A model generated the notes under the pieces. The model saw nothing but the letters and a program-made list of their open reading frames with translations, was not told the DNA's origin and ran no database searches. Below, in pieces: positions 1 to 4,999 of a DNA stretch of 6,016 bases. The first letter of the stretch is position 1, and every line of letters begins with the position of its first letter. The position numbers and the translations under genes are program-made. Source of the stretch: Zoogloeaceae bacterium (GTDB lineage: Bacteria > Pseudomonadota > Gammaproteobacteria > Burkholderiales > Rhodocyclaceae); the NCBI GenBank assembly GCA_031290535.1, contig JAITNI010000148.1:1-6016 (forward strand), written 5' to 3'.

Positions 1-55
1 GTACGCAAGTTGCGGATAATTTGCAAAACAGATCAGGTCATCCGACCGACGTTGT

Positions 56-625
56 TCAGATTCCCAGGGTAATCACCAGTTCCGAATTTTCGACCGTCAC
101 GTTTTTCAGCACCATTACGTTTTTCAGCACCATTTTTGCGCCCGCCTGTTTGAGGTCGGCGGTATTCAGGGTGTAGACAGGATGTATGGCGTAATATTCG
201 GAAAGGAGGGCGGAAATCATGCTATTGACGCGCTCGATCAGTTTTTCCGGGATGCCCGCGATACTGGCCTGTTCAATCGTGGGAGAAACCAGATAAAACG
301 CGCCCTGTTCAGGGTCATAACGAAGGCTGCCGGAAACATCGACAGAACCGCTCGGGCGCTCATCATTACCTTCCAGGGTGATATTCAGCACCGCATCCAG
401 CCCAACATGAATCCGGTCACTGTTTTCTTGCAGGACGAGACGTGGATTTTCCAGGGTGAGGAGATGAGATTTGGTGATGGGGAATTTTTCCTGCATTTTT
501 GCGTCAATCTGGCTTTGCGGAATTCTCAGGACATACTCCTTGCCGGAAAAATACAGATAAGCCAGCACGGCTGCCGTCAGGCAAAGCAGGGAAAAGGCGA
601 GGGGGAGAACCCATCTTTTTTTCAT
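56..625 (-). CDS. DUF1439 (YceB-like) membrane-anchored envelope protein
   Basis: Predicted 189-residue envelope protein of the DUF1439/YceB family; no biochemical role is established for the family that I can cite. Residues about 5-26 form one hydrophobic segment after a KKR start, followed by YVLRIPQSQID, which resembles the start of the YceB mature region. The later PVYTL (about 150-154) and C-terminal SELVITLGI also fit the family. Unlike E. coli YceB there is no lipobox: the only early Cys (about 15) sits in SLLCLTA, whose pattern is wrong for lipidation. An uncleaved N-terminal anchor with a periplasmic domain is therefore the likely topology. Near the C-terminus the block MVLKNV occurs twice in a row because of an 18-bp tandem duplication. 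The start has AAGGA nine bases upstream. A terminator separates it from dolP upstream on the same strand, so it is probably its own transcription unit. Family call is from recognised sequence pattern. Confidence 0.8.
   Translation of the reverse strand: MKKRWVLPLAFSLLCLTAAVLAYLYFSGKEYVLRIPQSQIDAKMQEKFPITKSHLLTLENPRLVLQENSDRIHVGLDAVLNITLEGNDERPSGSVDVSGSLRYDPEQGAFYLVSPTIEQASIAGIPEKLIERVNSMISALLSEYYAIHPVYTLNTADLKQAGAKMVLKNVMVLKNVTVENSELVITLGI
99..134 (-). repeat. Perfect 2 x 18-bp in-frame tandem duplication in the DUF1439 gene
   Basis: Bases 99-116 and 117-134 are identical (plus-strand unit ACGTTTTTCAGCACCATT). On the coding strand this reads as MVLKNV followed immediately by MVLKNV, adding exactly six residues just before the conserved C-terminal strand. 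Identity is 18 of 18 and the flanking bases no longer match, so it is exactly two copies. The lack of any divergence suggests a recent slippage or unequal-exchange event. Confidence 0.97.
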
Positions 626-658
626 GGCGCGGTTTCCTTGTGGTCGAAATGAACAGGC

Positions 659-664
659 ATTATG
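659..664 (-). promoter_or_regulatory. Possible -10 element for the DUF1439 gene
   Basis: On the minus strand CATAAT (5 of 6 matches to TATAAT) lies about 34 bases before the DUF1439 ATG and just downstream of the dolP terminator, where a new promoter would be needed. It sits at the heart of an 11-base palindrome (GGCATAATGCC, 655-665). No good -35 is at the right distance: TTGTCA is 22 bases upstream, which is too far. Weak candidate only. Confidence 0.25.
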
Positions 665-696
665 CCCTATTTCATGCTCGCTAGAATGACAAACAA

Positions 697-718
697 AAGG
701 GAGCGAATGCGCCCCCTT
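697..718 (-). terminator. Rho-independent terminator after dolP (possibly bidirectional)
   Basis: On the minus strand AAGGGGGCG and CGCTCCCTT pair in a 9-bp stem (one G-T wobble) around a four-base CATT loop, followed directly by TTGTTTG. It begins 32 bases after the dolP stop and ends the leftward operon. Read on the plus strand the same stem is followed by CTTTTG, so it could also stop rightward transcription, although no plus-strand gene lies upstream of it in this window. Confidence 0.8.
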
Positions 719-750
719 CTTTTGCAGCAGCGCCCATGCGCCAAAACGCG

Positions 751-1416
751 CTACTTGTTGCCCGACCCCGTTGACGTCGCGGAATTGGCGAGGCTGGCTT
801 CGATGCGGCGGATTTCGGCGTCGCTGGCGATTTGCAGGAGGTTGATGACCTTGCGGACGCCGTCCGTGGTGCGAGTCACCTGAATGGCGGCCTGCGCTTC
901 CTTCTCATTGACAATGCCGAGCAGGAACACAGCGCCCGCTTCGGTGACGACCTTGACGTGGCTGACGGTAAACTGGTTGGCATCGACAAAACGCGCCTTG
1001 ACCTTGGAAGTGACGTAGGAATCGCCGGTACGGGAGGCCAGCGAACTGTTGCCCGCGATGACCAGCTCGTTCCAGACGCCCTGCACGTTTTCAATCCGCA
1101 TCACTTCCTCCGCCACGCGGGATTTGAAGGCGGCGTCCGGCACTTCGCCGGTAATCAGCACACGGCGGTTGTAGCTGGTGAAATTGAGGTGGCTCTTGTC
1201 CTTGATGTCTTTGGAAAGACGGGCGCTGGCCTTGAGTTCGATGGCTTCGTCATCGGTCTGCACGCCAATGGAACGGCGGTCGACTGCCGCCAGTACGCCC
1301 ATTGTCGCGCCGGTCAGGGCCAGACCAAAACAGCCTTGCAGGGCGGGGAGCGTGAGTCCGGCGGCGGCAAGGCCAAGAAAGGCGCGGCGGCGCGGATAAG
1401 CGGGTGATTTTTTCAT
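751..1416 (-). CDS. dolP: DolP (YraP)-type outer-membrane lipoprotein with two BON domains
   Basis: Predicted 221-residue lipoprotein of the DolP/YraP family, which in E. coli acts at the outer membrane and division site to keep the envelope intact and binds anionic lipid through its second BON domain. Visible here: a signal peptide ending in the lipobox LQGC with Cys29; DRRSIG and DDEAIELKA (about 46-64) opening BON1; the conserved BON glycines at LITGEVP (Gly90) and LLGIVN (Gly167); and the second BON domain about 131-197. The signal peptide has RRRAFLG at 9-15, a close match to the Tat motif RRxFL, unusual for this family. A Ser/Thr/Gly-rich tail of about 20 residues follows BON2, making it longer than E. 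coli DolP (191). Its ATG overlaps the upstream lipoprotein gene's stop as ATGA, so translation is probably coupled; GGGAG lies nine bases upstream. Position downstream of yraN and a SIS gene matches the E. coli order. Confidence 0.92.
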   Translation of the reverse strand: MKKSPAYPRRRAFLGLAAAGLTLPALQGCFGLALTGATMGVLAAVDRRSIGVQTDDEAIELKASARLSKDIKDKSHLNFTSYNRRVLITGEVPDAAFKSRVAEEVMRIENVQGVWNELVIAGNSSLASRTGDSYVTSKVKARFVDANQFTVSHVKVVTEAGAVFLLGIVNEKEAQAAIQVTRTTDGVRKVINLLQIASDAEIRRIEASLANSATSTGSGNK

Positions 1417-1559
1417 CCTTTTGGACTCCCATCAAAATCATTGGTCAATAGCGCCGCATCAGAGAGCGGCGCCGTCTTTTGGGGCGCGGTTTCCTGCCCG
1501 GCGGAGGGCCTGAAACCGGAGAAGGAAGGGCCGCACGGCCCCCAGGAACAGCCTTGCAG
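1329..1559 (-). repeat. 13-bp repeat pair at the lipoboxes of dolP and the small lipoprotein
   Basis: AACAGCCTTGCAG occurs at 1329-1341 and 1547-1559 on the plus strand. On the coding strand both copies read CTGCAAGGCTGTT and encode the lipobox Leu-Gln-Gly-Cys with identical codons. Taken with the shared ribosome-binding region, this makes the first part of the two adjacent genes look related at DNA level. Lipoboxes are naturally similar, so this pair alone would be weak evidence. Confidence 0.9.
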
Positions 1560-1622
1560 AATGAGCAGCGCCAATCCCGGCACGGCAAGACGGAGCACAA
1601 GGCGGCAAACAGAATGTTTCAT
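1413..1622 (-). CDS. Small lipoprotein of unknown function between the SIS gene and dolP
   Basis: Predicted 69-residue lipoprotein. A basic start and a hydrophobic core end in the lipobox LQGC with Cys25, leaving a mature peptide of only 45 residues. This begins CSWGPCGPSF, so a second Cys (29) follows closely; the rest is Pro/Ser/Thr/Ala-rich with an acidic patch (TNDFDG) and no recognisable domain. Both ends overlap neighbours as ATGA: its start overlaps the SIS gene's stop (1619-1622) and its stop overlaps the dolP start (1413-1416). This tight fit, plus GGGAG about eight bases upstream of its ATG, argues it is a translated gene rather than a chance frame. Its upstream region, signal peptide and lipobox resemble those of dolP, suggesting it arose from a duplicated dolP leader. 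I do not recognise a family; a lipid-anchored spacer or partner of DolP is speculation. Confidence 0.75.
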   Translation of the reverse strand: MKHSVCRLVLRLAVPGLALLILQGCSWGPCGPSFSGFRPSAGQETAPQKTAPLSDAALLTNDFDGSPKG

Positions 1623-1641
1623 GTTTCCACTCCCATCAAAA
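1425..1641 (-). repeat. 13-bp direct repeat at the two ATGA gene junctions
   Basis: ACTCCCATCAAAA occurs at 1425-1437 and 1629-1641 on the plus strand (coding strand TTTTGATGGGAGT). Each copy contains the GGGAG ribosome binding site of the following gene and ends 8 (dolP) or 6 (small lipoprotein) bases before its ATG. The repeats lie in different reading frames of the two upstream genes (TTT-GAT-GGG-AGT in the small lipoprotein; TTG-ATG-GGA in the SIS gene). Shared protein sequence therefore does not explain the match. Confidence 0.93.
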
Positions 1642-2212
1642 GATTGTCAATGCCATCGCACAGGCAATGAATCATCAACAGATGCACTTCCTGAATGCGG
1701 GCGGTGCGTTCGGCGGGGACGCAAAGGGAAATGTCTGCATCGCGCAGCAGCGTATTGATCTGGCCGCCGTCCCGCCCCGTGAGCACGATTACCGGCATGT
1801 CGTGCGCGTGGGCGGCGCGGATGGCCGCCATGACGTTGCCGGAATTGCCGGAGGTGGAAATCGCCAGCAGCACGTCCCCGGATCGCCCCAGCGCCTCGAC
1901 CTGACGGGCAAAAACCTGCTCGAAGGCGTAATCATTGGCAAGCGCGGTGAGAATGGAGGTGTCGGTGGTGAGCGCCAGCGCCGCCAGCCCCTGCCGCTCG
2001 CGCTCAAAACGCCCGACCAGTTCGGCGGCAAAATGCTGCGCGTCGGCGGCGGAACCGCCGTTGCCGCAGACAAGGATTTTGCCGTCGTCAAGCAGGGCGG
2101 CGGTCATGATTTCCACCGCCGCCGCCAGCGGCGCGGCCAGAAATTCTGCCGCCTCCAGCTTGATGCGGGCGCTTTCCTCAAATTGCTGGCTGATGTGGGC
2201 GATCAAATTCAT
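1619..2212 (-). CDS. gmhA: SIS-domain phosphosugar isomerase (GmhA/DiaA family)
   Basis: Predicted 197-residue SIS protein, full length for the GmhA/DiaA family. GmhA converts sedoheptulose 7-phosphate to D-glycero-D-manno-heptose 7-phosphate for LPS core heptose; DiaA is its DnaA-binding relative, encoded between yraN and dolP in E. coli. The phosphate-binding signature CGNGGSAADAQHFAAEL (49-65) and ISTSGNS (118-124) are intact. His60, Glu64, TTDTS (82-86), Gln174 and His182 are all present; Glu64 and His182 correspond to the catalytic pair Glu65 and His180 of E. coli GmhA. From memory, E. coli DiaA lacks the equivalents of both. Gene position and overall sequence (RFERER, ARIQEVH, CLCDGIDN) are DiaA-like, while the active site is GmhA-like. 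Phosphoheptose isomerase activity is therefore plausible, with a DnaA-related role possible. The stop overlaps the next gene as ATGA. No good ribosome binding site precedes the ATG. Confidence 0.88.
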   Translation of the reverse strand: MNLIAHISQQFEESARIKLEAAEFLAAPLAAAVEIMTAALLDDGKILVCGNGGSAADAQHFAAELVGRFERERQGLAALALTTDTSILTALANDYAFEQVFARQVEALGRSGDVLLAISTSGNSGNVMAAIRAAHAHDMPVIVLTGRDGGQINTLLRDADISLCVPAERTARIQEVHLLMIHCLCDGIDNLLMGVET

Positions 2213-2249
2213 GCGTTTTTTAAGGAGGCACTAAAAAATTCGTGCGCTG

Positions 2250-2258
2250 ATTCTAGCA
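2250..2258 (-). promoter_or_regulatory. Possible extended -10 promoter before the SIS gene
   Basis: On the minus strand TGCTAGAAT fits the extended -10 pattern TGnTATAAT with one mismatch. It lies about 38 bases before the SIS gene's ATG, inside the only non-trivial gap (46 bases) of the leftward gene string. No -35 at standard spacing: TTGAGG is 20 bases upstream. Extended -10 promoters can work without one, so this could start an isomerase/lipoprotein/dolP transcript. Confidence 0.35.
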
Positions 2259-2660
2259 TCAGAGTTCAATCCAGACCTCAAATTCCAGTCGCCGCCAGGG
2301 GTCGGGGTCTTGCCGCAGGCGGGAAATCCGCGCCGTGAGCGCCTCGCCCGCGTCCAGCGCGGCGGCAACTGCCCGGTTTTCCCGGCGTGGCACATAGCCG
2401 AGTTTATGCCCCTGCCACTCTACCCGCACGGCCTTGGCGTCATAGGGATTGTCGGGTTCTCGAACCAGTGTCAGGACATCCCCCACCCGCATTTTTTCCC
2501 GCCAGACTTCCAGCGCATGAAACTGGCTGCCCGCCAGCGGCGAGGATTGCACCAGCAGGCGCACCCGCCCCGTCTCTTCTGCCGGGAGCGCCGTGGCGGC
2601 GCAAAGCGCCACACAACAGGTCAGGAGGCCAAGGAGGCGTTTAATCCGCGTCAAACGCAT
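2259..2660 (-). CDS. Small exported HIRAN-domain protein
   Basis: Predicted 133-residue protein with a signal peptide and a single HIRAN domain. Residues 1-24 (MRLTRIKRLLGLL, then a Cys/Ala-rich core) look like a Sec signal with likely cleavage after Ala-Thr-Ala (22-24); the Cys residues are not in a lipobox. From about 32 to 133 the HIRAN hallmarks are visible: VGDVLTLVREPDNPYDAKAV (59-78, with the Asn-Pro-x-Asp-x-x-Ala core) and HKLGYVPRRENRAVAAALDAG (85-105). HIRAN domains in SWI/SNF-type proteins such as HLTF bind single-stranded 3' DNA ends; what a periplasmic stand-alone version binds is unknown. I chose the ATG at 2660, which overlaps the end of yraN by 20 bases. A longer frame to 2708 adds a non-signal-like Cys/Trp-rich leader inside yraN and was not preferred. 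The ribosome binding site is weak, so coupling to yraN translation is likely. Confidence 0.8.
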   Translation of the reverse strand: MRLTRIKRLLGLLTCCVALCAATALPAEETGRVRLLVQSSPLAGSQFHALEVWREKMRVGDVLTLVREPDNPYDAKAVRVEWQGHKLGYVPRRENRAVAAALDAGEALTARISRLRQDPDPWRRLEFEVWIEL

Positions 2661-3039
2661 TTTGCAGCCATTGAATGGCCTCCATTCGTGTCGCGTCCAG
2701 CAGCACACAATCGAAGCGGCAAACGCGATCCCCGTGCGCCGCCAGCCAGTGTCGGGCGGCCAGAATCAGGCGCTGGCGCTTGGCGGGGGTGATGCTGGCT
2801 GCCGCGCCGCCAAAGTAGGCGGAGCGGCGCAGGCGGACTTCCACAAACACGGTGGTTTGGCCGTCGCGGGCGATCAGGTCGATTTCGCCGCCGCGCACGC
2901 GAAAATTACGCGCCAGCACCCGCAGGCCCTGTTTTTGGAGATAGTCGGCAGCCAGAGCCTCAGCGCGCGCGCCGTCCGTGGTATCTTTGTTCGCCTTCCC
3001 AAAAGGCCGCCGAAAGGGATTTGTAAAGGGAAATTTCAT
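2641..3039 (-). CDS. yraN: YraN, UPF0102 nuclease-fold protein
   Basis: Predicted 132-residue protein of the UPF0102/YraN family, which has a restriction-endonuclease-like (Holliday-junction-resolvase-like) fold; its physiological role is unsettled. The family pattern is clear: GARAEALAADYLQKQG (23-38), RNFRVRGGEIDLIARD (44-59), VFVEVRLRRSAYFGGA (64-79), PAKRQRLILAARHWL (85-99) and RFDCVLLD (108-115). Putative active-site acids Glu26, Glu52, Asp54 and Glu67 are present; the E-x-K position reads Glu67-Val-Arg69, an Arg in place of the commoner Lys. The first 20 residues are a basic, Phe-rich extension. The ATG at 3039 shares two bases with the rsmI ATG on the other strand. No Shine-Dalgarno sequence precedes it and no other in-frame start is available nearby, so initiation may be leaderless or poor. 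It is first in the leftward gene string. Confidence 0.92.
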   Translation of the reverse strand: MKFPFTNPFRRPFGKANKDTTDGARAEALAADYLQKQGLRVLARNFRVRGGEIDLIARDGQTTVFVEVRLRRSAYFGGAAASITPAKRQRLILAARHWLAAHGDRVCRFDCVLLDATRMEAIQWLQNAFDAD

Positions 3040-3040
3040 G
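3037..3040. promoter_or_regulatory. Shared CATG: overlapping divergent start codons of yraN and rsmI
   Basis: The palindrome CATG carries the rsmI ATG (3038-3040) on the plus strand and the yraN ATG (3039-3037) on the minus strand. There is no intergenic DNA, so each gene's promoter and 5' leader must lie inside the other's coding sequence, and the two leaders are complementary to each other. The rsmI start is supported by AAAGGGA at 3025-3031, six bases upstream. Confidence 0.8.
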
Positions 3041-3898
3041 ACAAAAAAAGATGCAATGTCGCCGTGGGCGATATTCTATGTGGTTCCCACGCCTTTGGGA
3101 AATTTACAGGACATCAGCGAACGCGCCCGCGCCGTGCTCGCTGATGTCGCCTGGGTGGCGGCGGAAGATACCCGCCACACCGCGCCGCTCCTGAAGCATC
3201 TGGGATCCAGGGCAAAATTGCTGGCGGCGCATGAGCACAACGAAAACGCCGCCGCCGGGGCGATCATGGCGCGGCTGGCGGCCGGGGAATCCGTGGCGCT
3301 GGTCTCGGATGCGGGTACGCCCGCCATTTCCGACCCCGGCGCGCGCATCGTCGCTCAGGTACGGGCGGCGGGCGGGCGCGTTGTGCCGCTCCCCGGCCCC
3401 TGCGCCGCCGTCACCGCCCTCTCCGCCGCCGGACTGGAAGCGGCGCAGTGGCTGTTCTACGGCTTTTTGCCCGCCAAATCCGGCCAGCGGCAAAAGGCGC
3501 TGGAAGGGGTATACGATGCCCCCTACGCGCTCGTCTTTTATGAAGCGCCGCATCGGGTGCTGGACACGGTGGCGGACATGGCCCGCGTTCTGGGAGCGGC
3601 GCGCACGCTGGTGATCGCCCGCGAACTGACCAAACTCTTTGAATCCCTCCATAGTTTGCCGTTGGGCGAGGCGCTCGCGTGGCTCACTGCCGACGCCAAC
3701 CGGCAAAAGGGCGAATTCGTGCTGCTGGTTTCCGGCGCGTGTCAGACGAAGGCGGCAGAGACGGCGGAGGCGGAACGGGTGTTGCGCCTGCTGCTCGCGG
3801 AAAACCTGCCTGTAAAACAGGCGGCCAAACTGAGCGCCGCGATTACCGGCGGCAATAAAAACGCGCTTTATCAACGCGCATTGGCATGGAAAGGCTAA
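3038..3898 (+). CDS. rsmI: RsmI, 16S rRNA (cytidine-1402-2'-O)-methyltransferase
   Basis: Predicted 286-residue cytosolic SAM-dependent methyltransferase of the tetrapyrrole-methylase fold that modifies the 2'-O of C1402 in the decoding centre of 16S rRNA. The length equals that of E. coli RsmI. Diagnostic blocks: YVVPTPLGNLQDIS (14-27), AAEDTRHTAPLL (41-52), HEHNEN (65-70), LVSDAGTPAISDPGA (88-102), PLPGPCAAVTALSAAGL (117-133), FYGFLPAK (140-147), YEAPHR (168-173) and ARELTKLFE (194-202). The C-terminal PVKQAAKLSAAITGGNKNALYQ (258-279) is the usual small helical domain. The start at 3038 has AAAGGGA six bases upstream; an inner ATG at 3056 and an upstream in-frame GTG at 2978 are less likely. 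It heads the rightward gene string, with pyrC 30 bases downstream and no terminator between. Confidence 0.97.
   Translation: MTKKDAMSPWAIFYVVPTPLGNLQDISERARAVLADVAWVAAEDTRHTAPLLKHLGSRAKLLAAHEHNENAAAGAIMARLAAGESVALVSDAGTPAISDPGARIVAQVRAAGGRVVPLPGPCAAVTALSAAGLEAAQWLFYGFLPAKSGQRQKALEGVYDAPYALVFYEAPHRVLDTVADMARVLGAARTLVIARELTKLFESLHSLPLGEALAWLTADANRQKGEFVLLVSGACQTKAAETAEAERVLRLLLAENLPVKQAAKLSAAITGGNKNALYQRALAWKG
3073..3078 (-). promoter_or_regulatory. Possible -10 element for yraN inside rsmI
   Basis: On the minus strand TAGAAT (5 of 6 to TATAAT) lies 33 bases before the yraN ATG, within the start of rsmI. TTTCCC 18 bases upstream is a poor -35. A promoter for yraN has to be somewhere in this region because the gene has no upstream intergenic DNA, but the match alone is weak. 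Confidence 0.22.
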
Positions 3899-3928
3899 AA
3901 TCCCCCCTGACCCCTTTCCCGGAATTTG

Positions 3929-4975
3929 ATGGACATGACCGCAACACTGACGCTCACCCGCCCCGACGACTGGCATCTGCACCTGCGCGATGGCGAAGCG
4001 CTGGCGGCGGTATTGCCGCACAGCGCCCGCCAGTTTGCCCGCGCCATCGTCATGCCGAACCTGAAGCCGCCCGTCACCACGGTGGCGCAGGCGGCGGCCT
4101 ATCGGGAACGCATTCTGGCGGCGCTGCCGACAGGCGCAAACTTTGAGCCGTTGATGACGCTCTATCTCACTGACCACACGCCCGCCGAGGAAATCGCGCT
4201 TGCCGCCGCGTCTGGTTTTGTCAAGGCGGTCAAGCTCTATCCCGCCGGGGCAACCACCCATTCCGACGCCGGATTGACCCGCATCGAAAACGCTTACGAG
4301 ACGCTTGCCGAAATGGAGCGCCTGCAACTCCCCCTGCTCGTGCATGGCGAGGTGACAGACCCGGCAGTGGATGTGTTCGACCGCGAAAAAGTGTTTTTAG
4401 ACACCGTGCTTTCTCCCTTGCTGCGCCGCTTCCCGCGTCTAAAAGTCGTGCTGGAACACATCACGACGGCGGACGCGGCGCAGTTTGTGCGGGCGGCGGG
4501 GCCGCAGCTTGGCGCGACGATTACGGCGCATCATCTGCTTTACAACCGCAACGCCATTTTTCAGGGCGGCGTGCGTCCGCACTGGTACTGCCTGCCCATC
4601 CTGAAGCGGGAGACGCATCGGCAGGCGTTGCTGGAAGCGGCGACTTCCGGCCATCCGCGCTTTTTTCTGGGCACGGATTCCGCGCCGCACGCCAAAACCG
4701 CCAAGGAATCCGCCTGCGGCTGCGCGGGCTGCTACACCGCCCACGCCGCGCTGGAACTGTACGCCACCGCCTTTGAGGACGCCGGGACGCTGGACAGACT
4801 GGAAGCCTTCGCCAGTTTTCACGGCCCCGATTTTTACGGCCTGCCACGCAATCGGGAACAGGTGACGCTGGCAAAACTTCCCCACCCCGTGCCATCATCC
4901 TACCCTTATGCCGCCCACGACACCCTGACGCCGCTCAAGGCCGGGGAAACGCTGGGCTGGACACTGCTGGATTAA
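3929..4975 (+). CDS. pyrC: PyrC, dihydroorotase (class II)
   Basis: Predicted 348-residue zinc dihydroorotase, catalysing the reversible cyclisation of N-carbamoyl-aspartate to dihydroorotate, step three of pyrimidine synthesis. It is clearly of the E. coli PyrC type and of the same length. All metal ligands are visible: His16 and His18 ([11 protein letters not shown]), Lys102 that becomes carboxylated ([11 protein letters not shown]), His139 (LLVHGEV), His177 (LEHITT) and Asp250 (FLGTDSAPH). The [10 protein letters not shown] (43-52), [15 protein letters not shown] (213-227) and CGCAGC (263-268) blocks also match. Start choice: ATG at 3929 with GGAA just upstream (3921-3924); ATG at 3935 (MTATLTL) is equally possible, and TTG at 3926 less so. 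It lies 30 bases after rsmI and 24 bases before the next gene. I see no attenuator or pyrimidine-sensing leader, so expression probably follows rsmI. Confidence 0.98.
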   Translation: MDMTATLTLTRPDDWHLHLRDGEALAAVLPHSARQFARAIVMPNLKPPVTTVAQAAAYRERILAALPTGANFEPLMTLYLTDHTPAEEIALAAASGFVKAVKLYPAGATTHSDAGLTRIENAYETLAEMERLQLPLLVHGEVTDPAVDVFDREKVFLDTVLSPLLRRFPRLKVVLEHITTADAAQFVRAAGPQLGATITAHHLLYNRNAIFQGGVRPHWYCLPILKRETHRQALLEAATSGHPRFFLGTDSAPHAKTAKESACGCAGCYTAHAALELYATAFEDAGTLDRLEAFASFHGPDFYGLPRNREQVTLAKLPHPVPSSYPYAAHDTLTPLKAGETLGWTLLD

Positions 4976-4988
4976 CGCTGGATGCCCC

Positions 4989-4993
4989 AGGAG
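4989..4993 (+). promoter_or_regulatory. Strong ribosome binding site that fixes the lipoprotein start at 5000
   Basis: AGGAG lies six bases before ATG 5000 and after an upstream in-frame ATG (4982). It selects the 152-residue product over a version seven codons... specifically six residues longer, which would place extra polar residues ahead of the signal peptide. Confidence 0.7.
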
Positions 4994-4999
4994 ACCGCC

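Noticed and set aside
1..55. Possible terminator after the DUF1439 gene
   Set aside because: Only a four-base stem (GGTC/GACC) with no U-tract is visible; not enough to call.
832..1407. A 191-codon plus-strand frame antisense to dolP
   Set aside because: Shadow of the BON-domain gene; no ribosome binding site or recognisable domain.
2222..2240. A perfect AAGGAGG on the plus strand in the gap before the SIS gene
   Set aside because: It points away from the SIS gene. The first plus-strand start after it (GTG at 2242) meets a stop after two codons, so it serves no gene.
1667..2338. A 223-codon plus-strand frame over the SIS gene and the gap before it
   Set aside because: Antisense to a gene with intact SIS motifs; the translation is compositionally biased and matches nothing I recognise.
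2661..2708. Longer start for the HIRAN gene (ATG at 2708)
   Set aside because: The extra 16 residues are Cys/Trp-rich and lie wholly within yraN in another frame. They would bury the clear signal peptide that begins at 2660.
2978..3037. Upstream GTG extension of rsmI adding 20 residues
   Set aside because: The ATG at 3038 has a well-placed AAAGGGA and gives the normal family length; the extension is not family-like and runs deep into yraN antisense.
3104..4345. A 413-codon open frame on the minus strand across rsmI and pyrC
   Set aside because: It lies antisense to two unmistakable genes, has a low-complexity Gly/Arg/Gln-rich translation with no motif, and no ribosome binding site. It is what GC-rich codon bias produces by chance.
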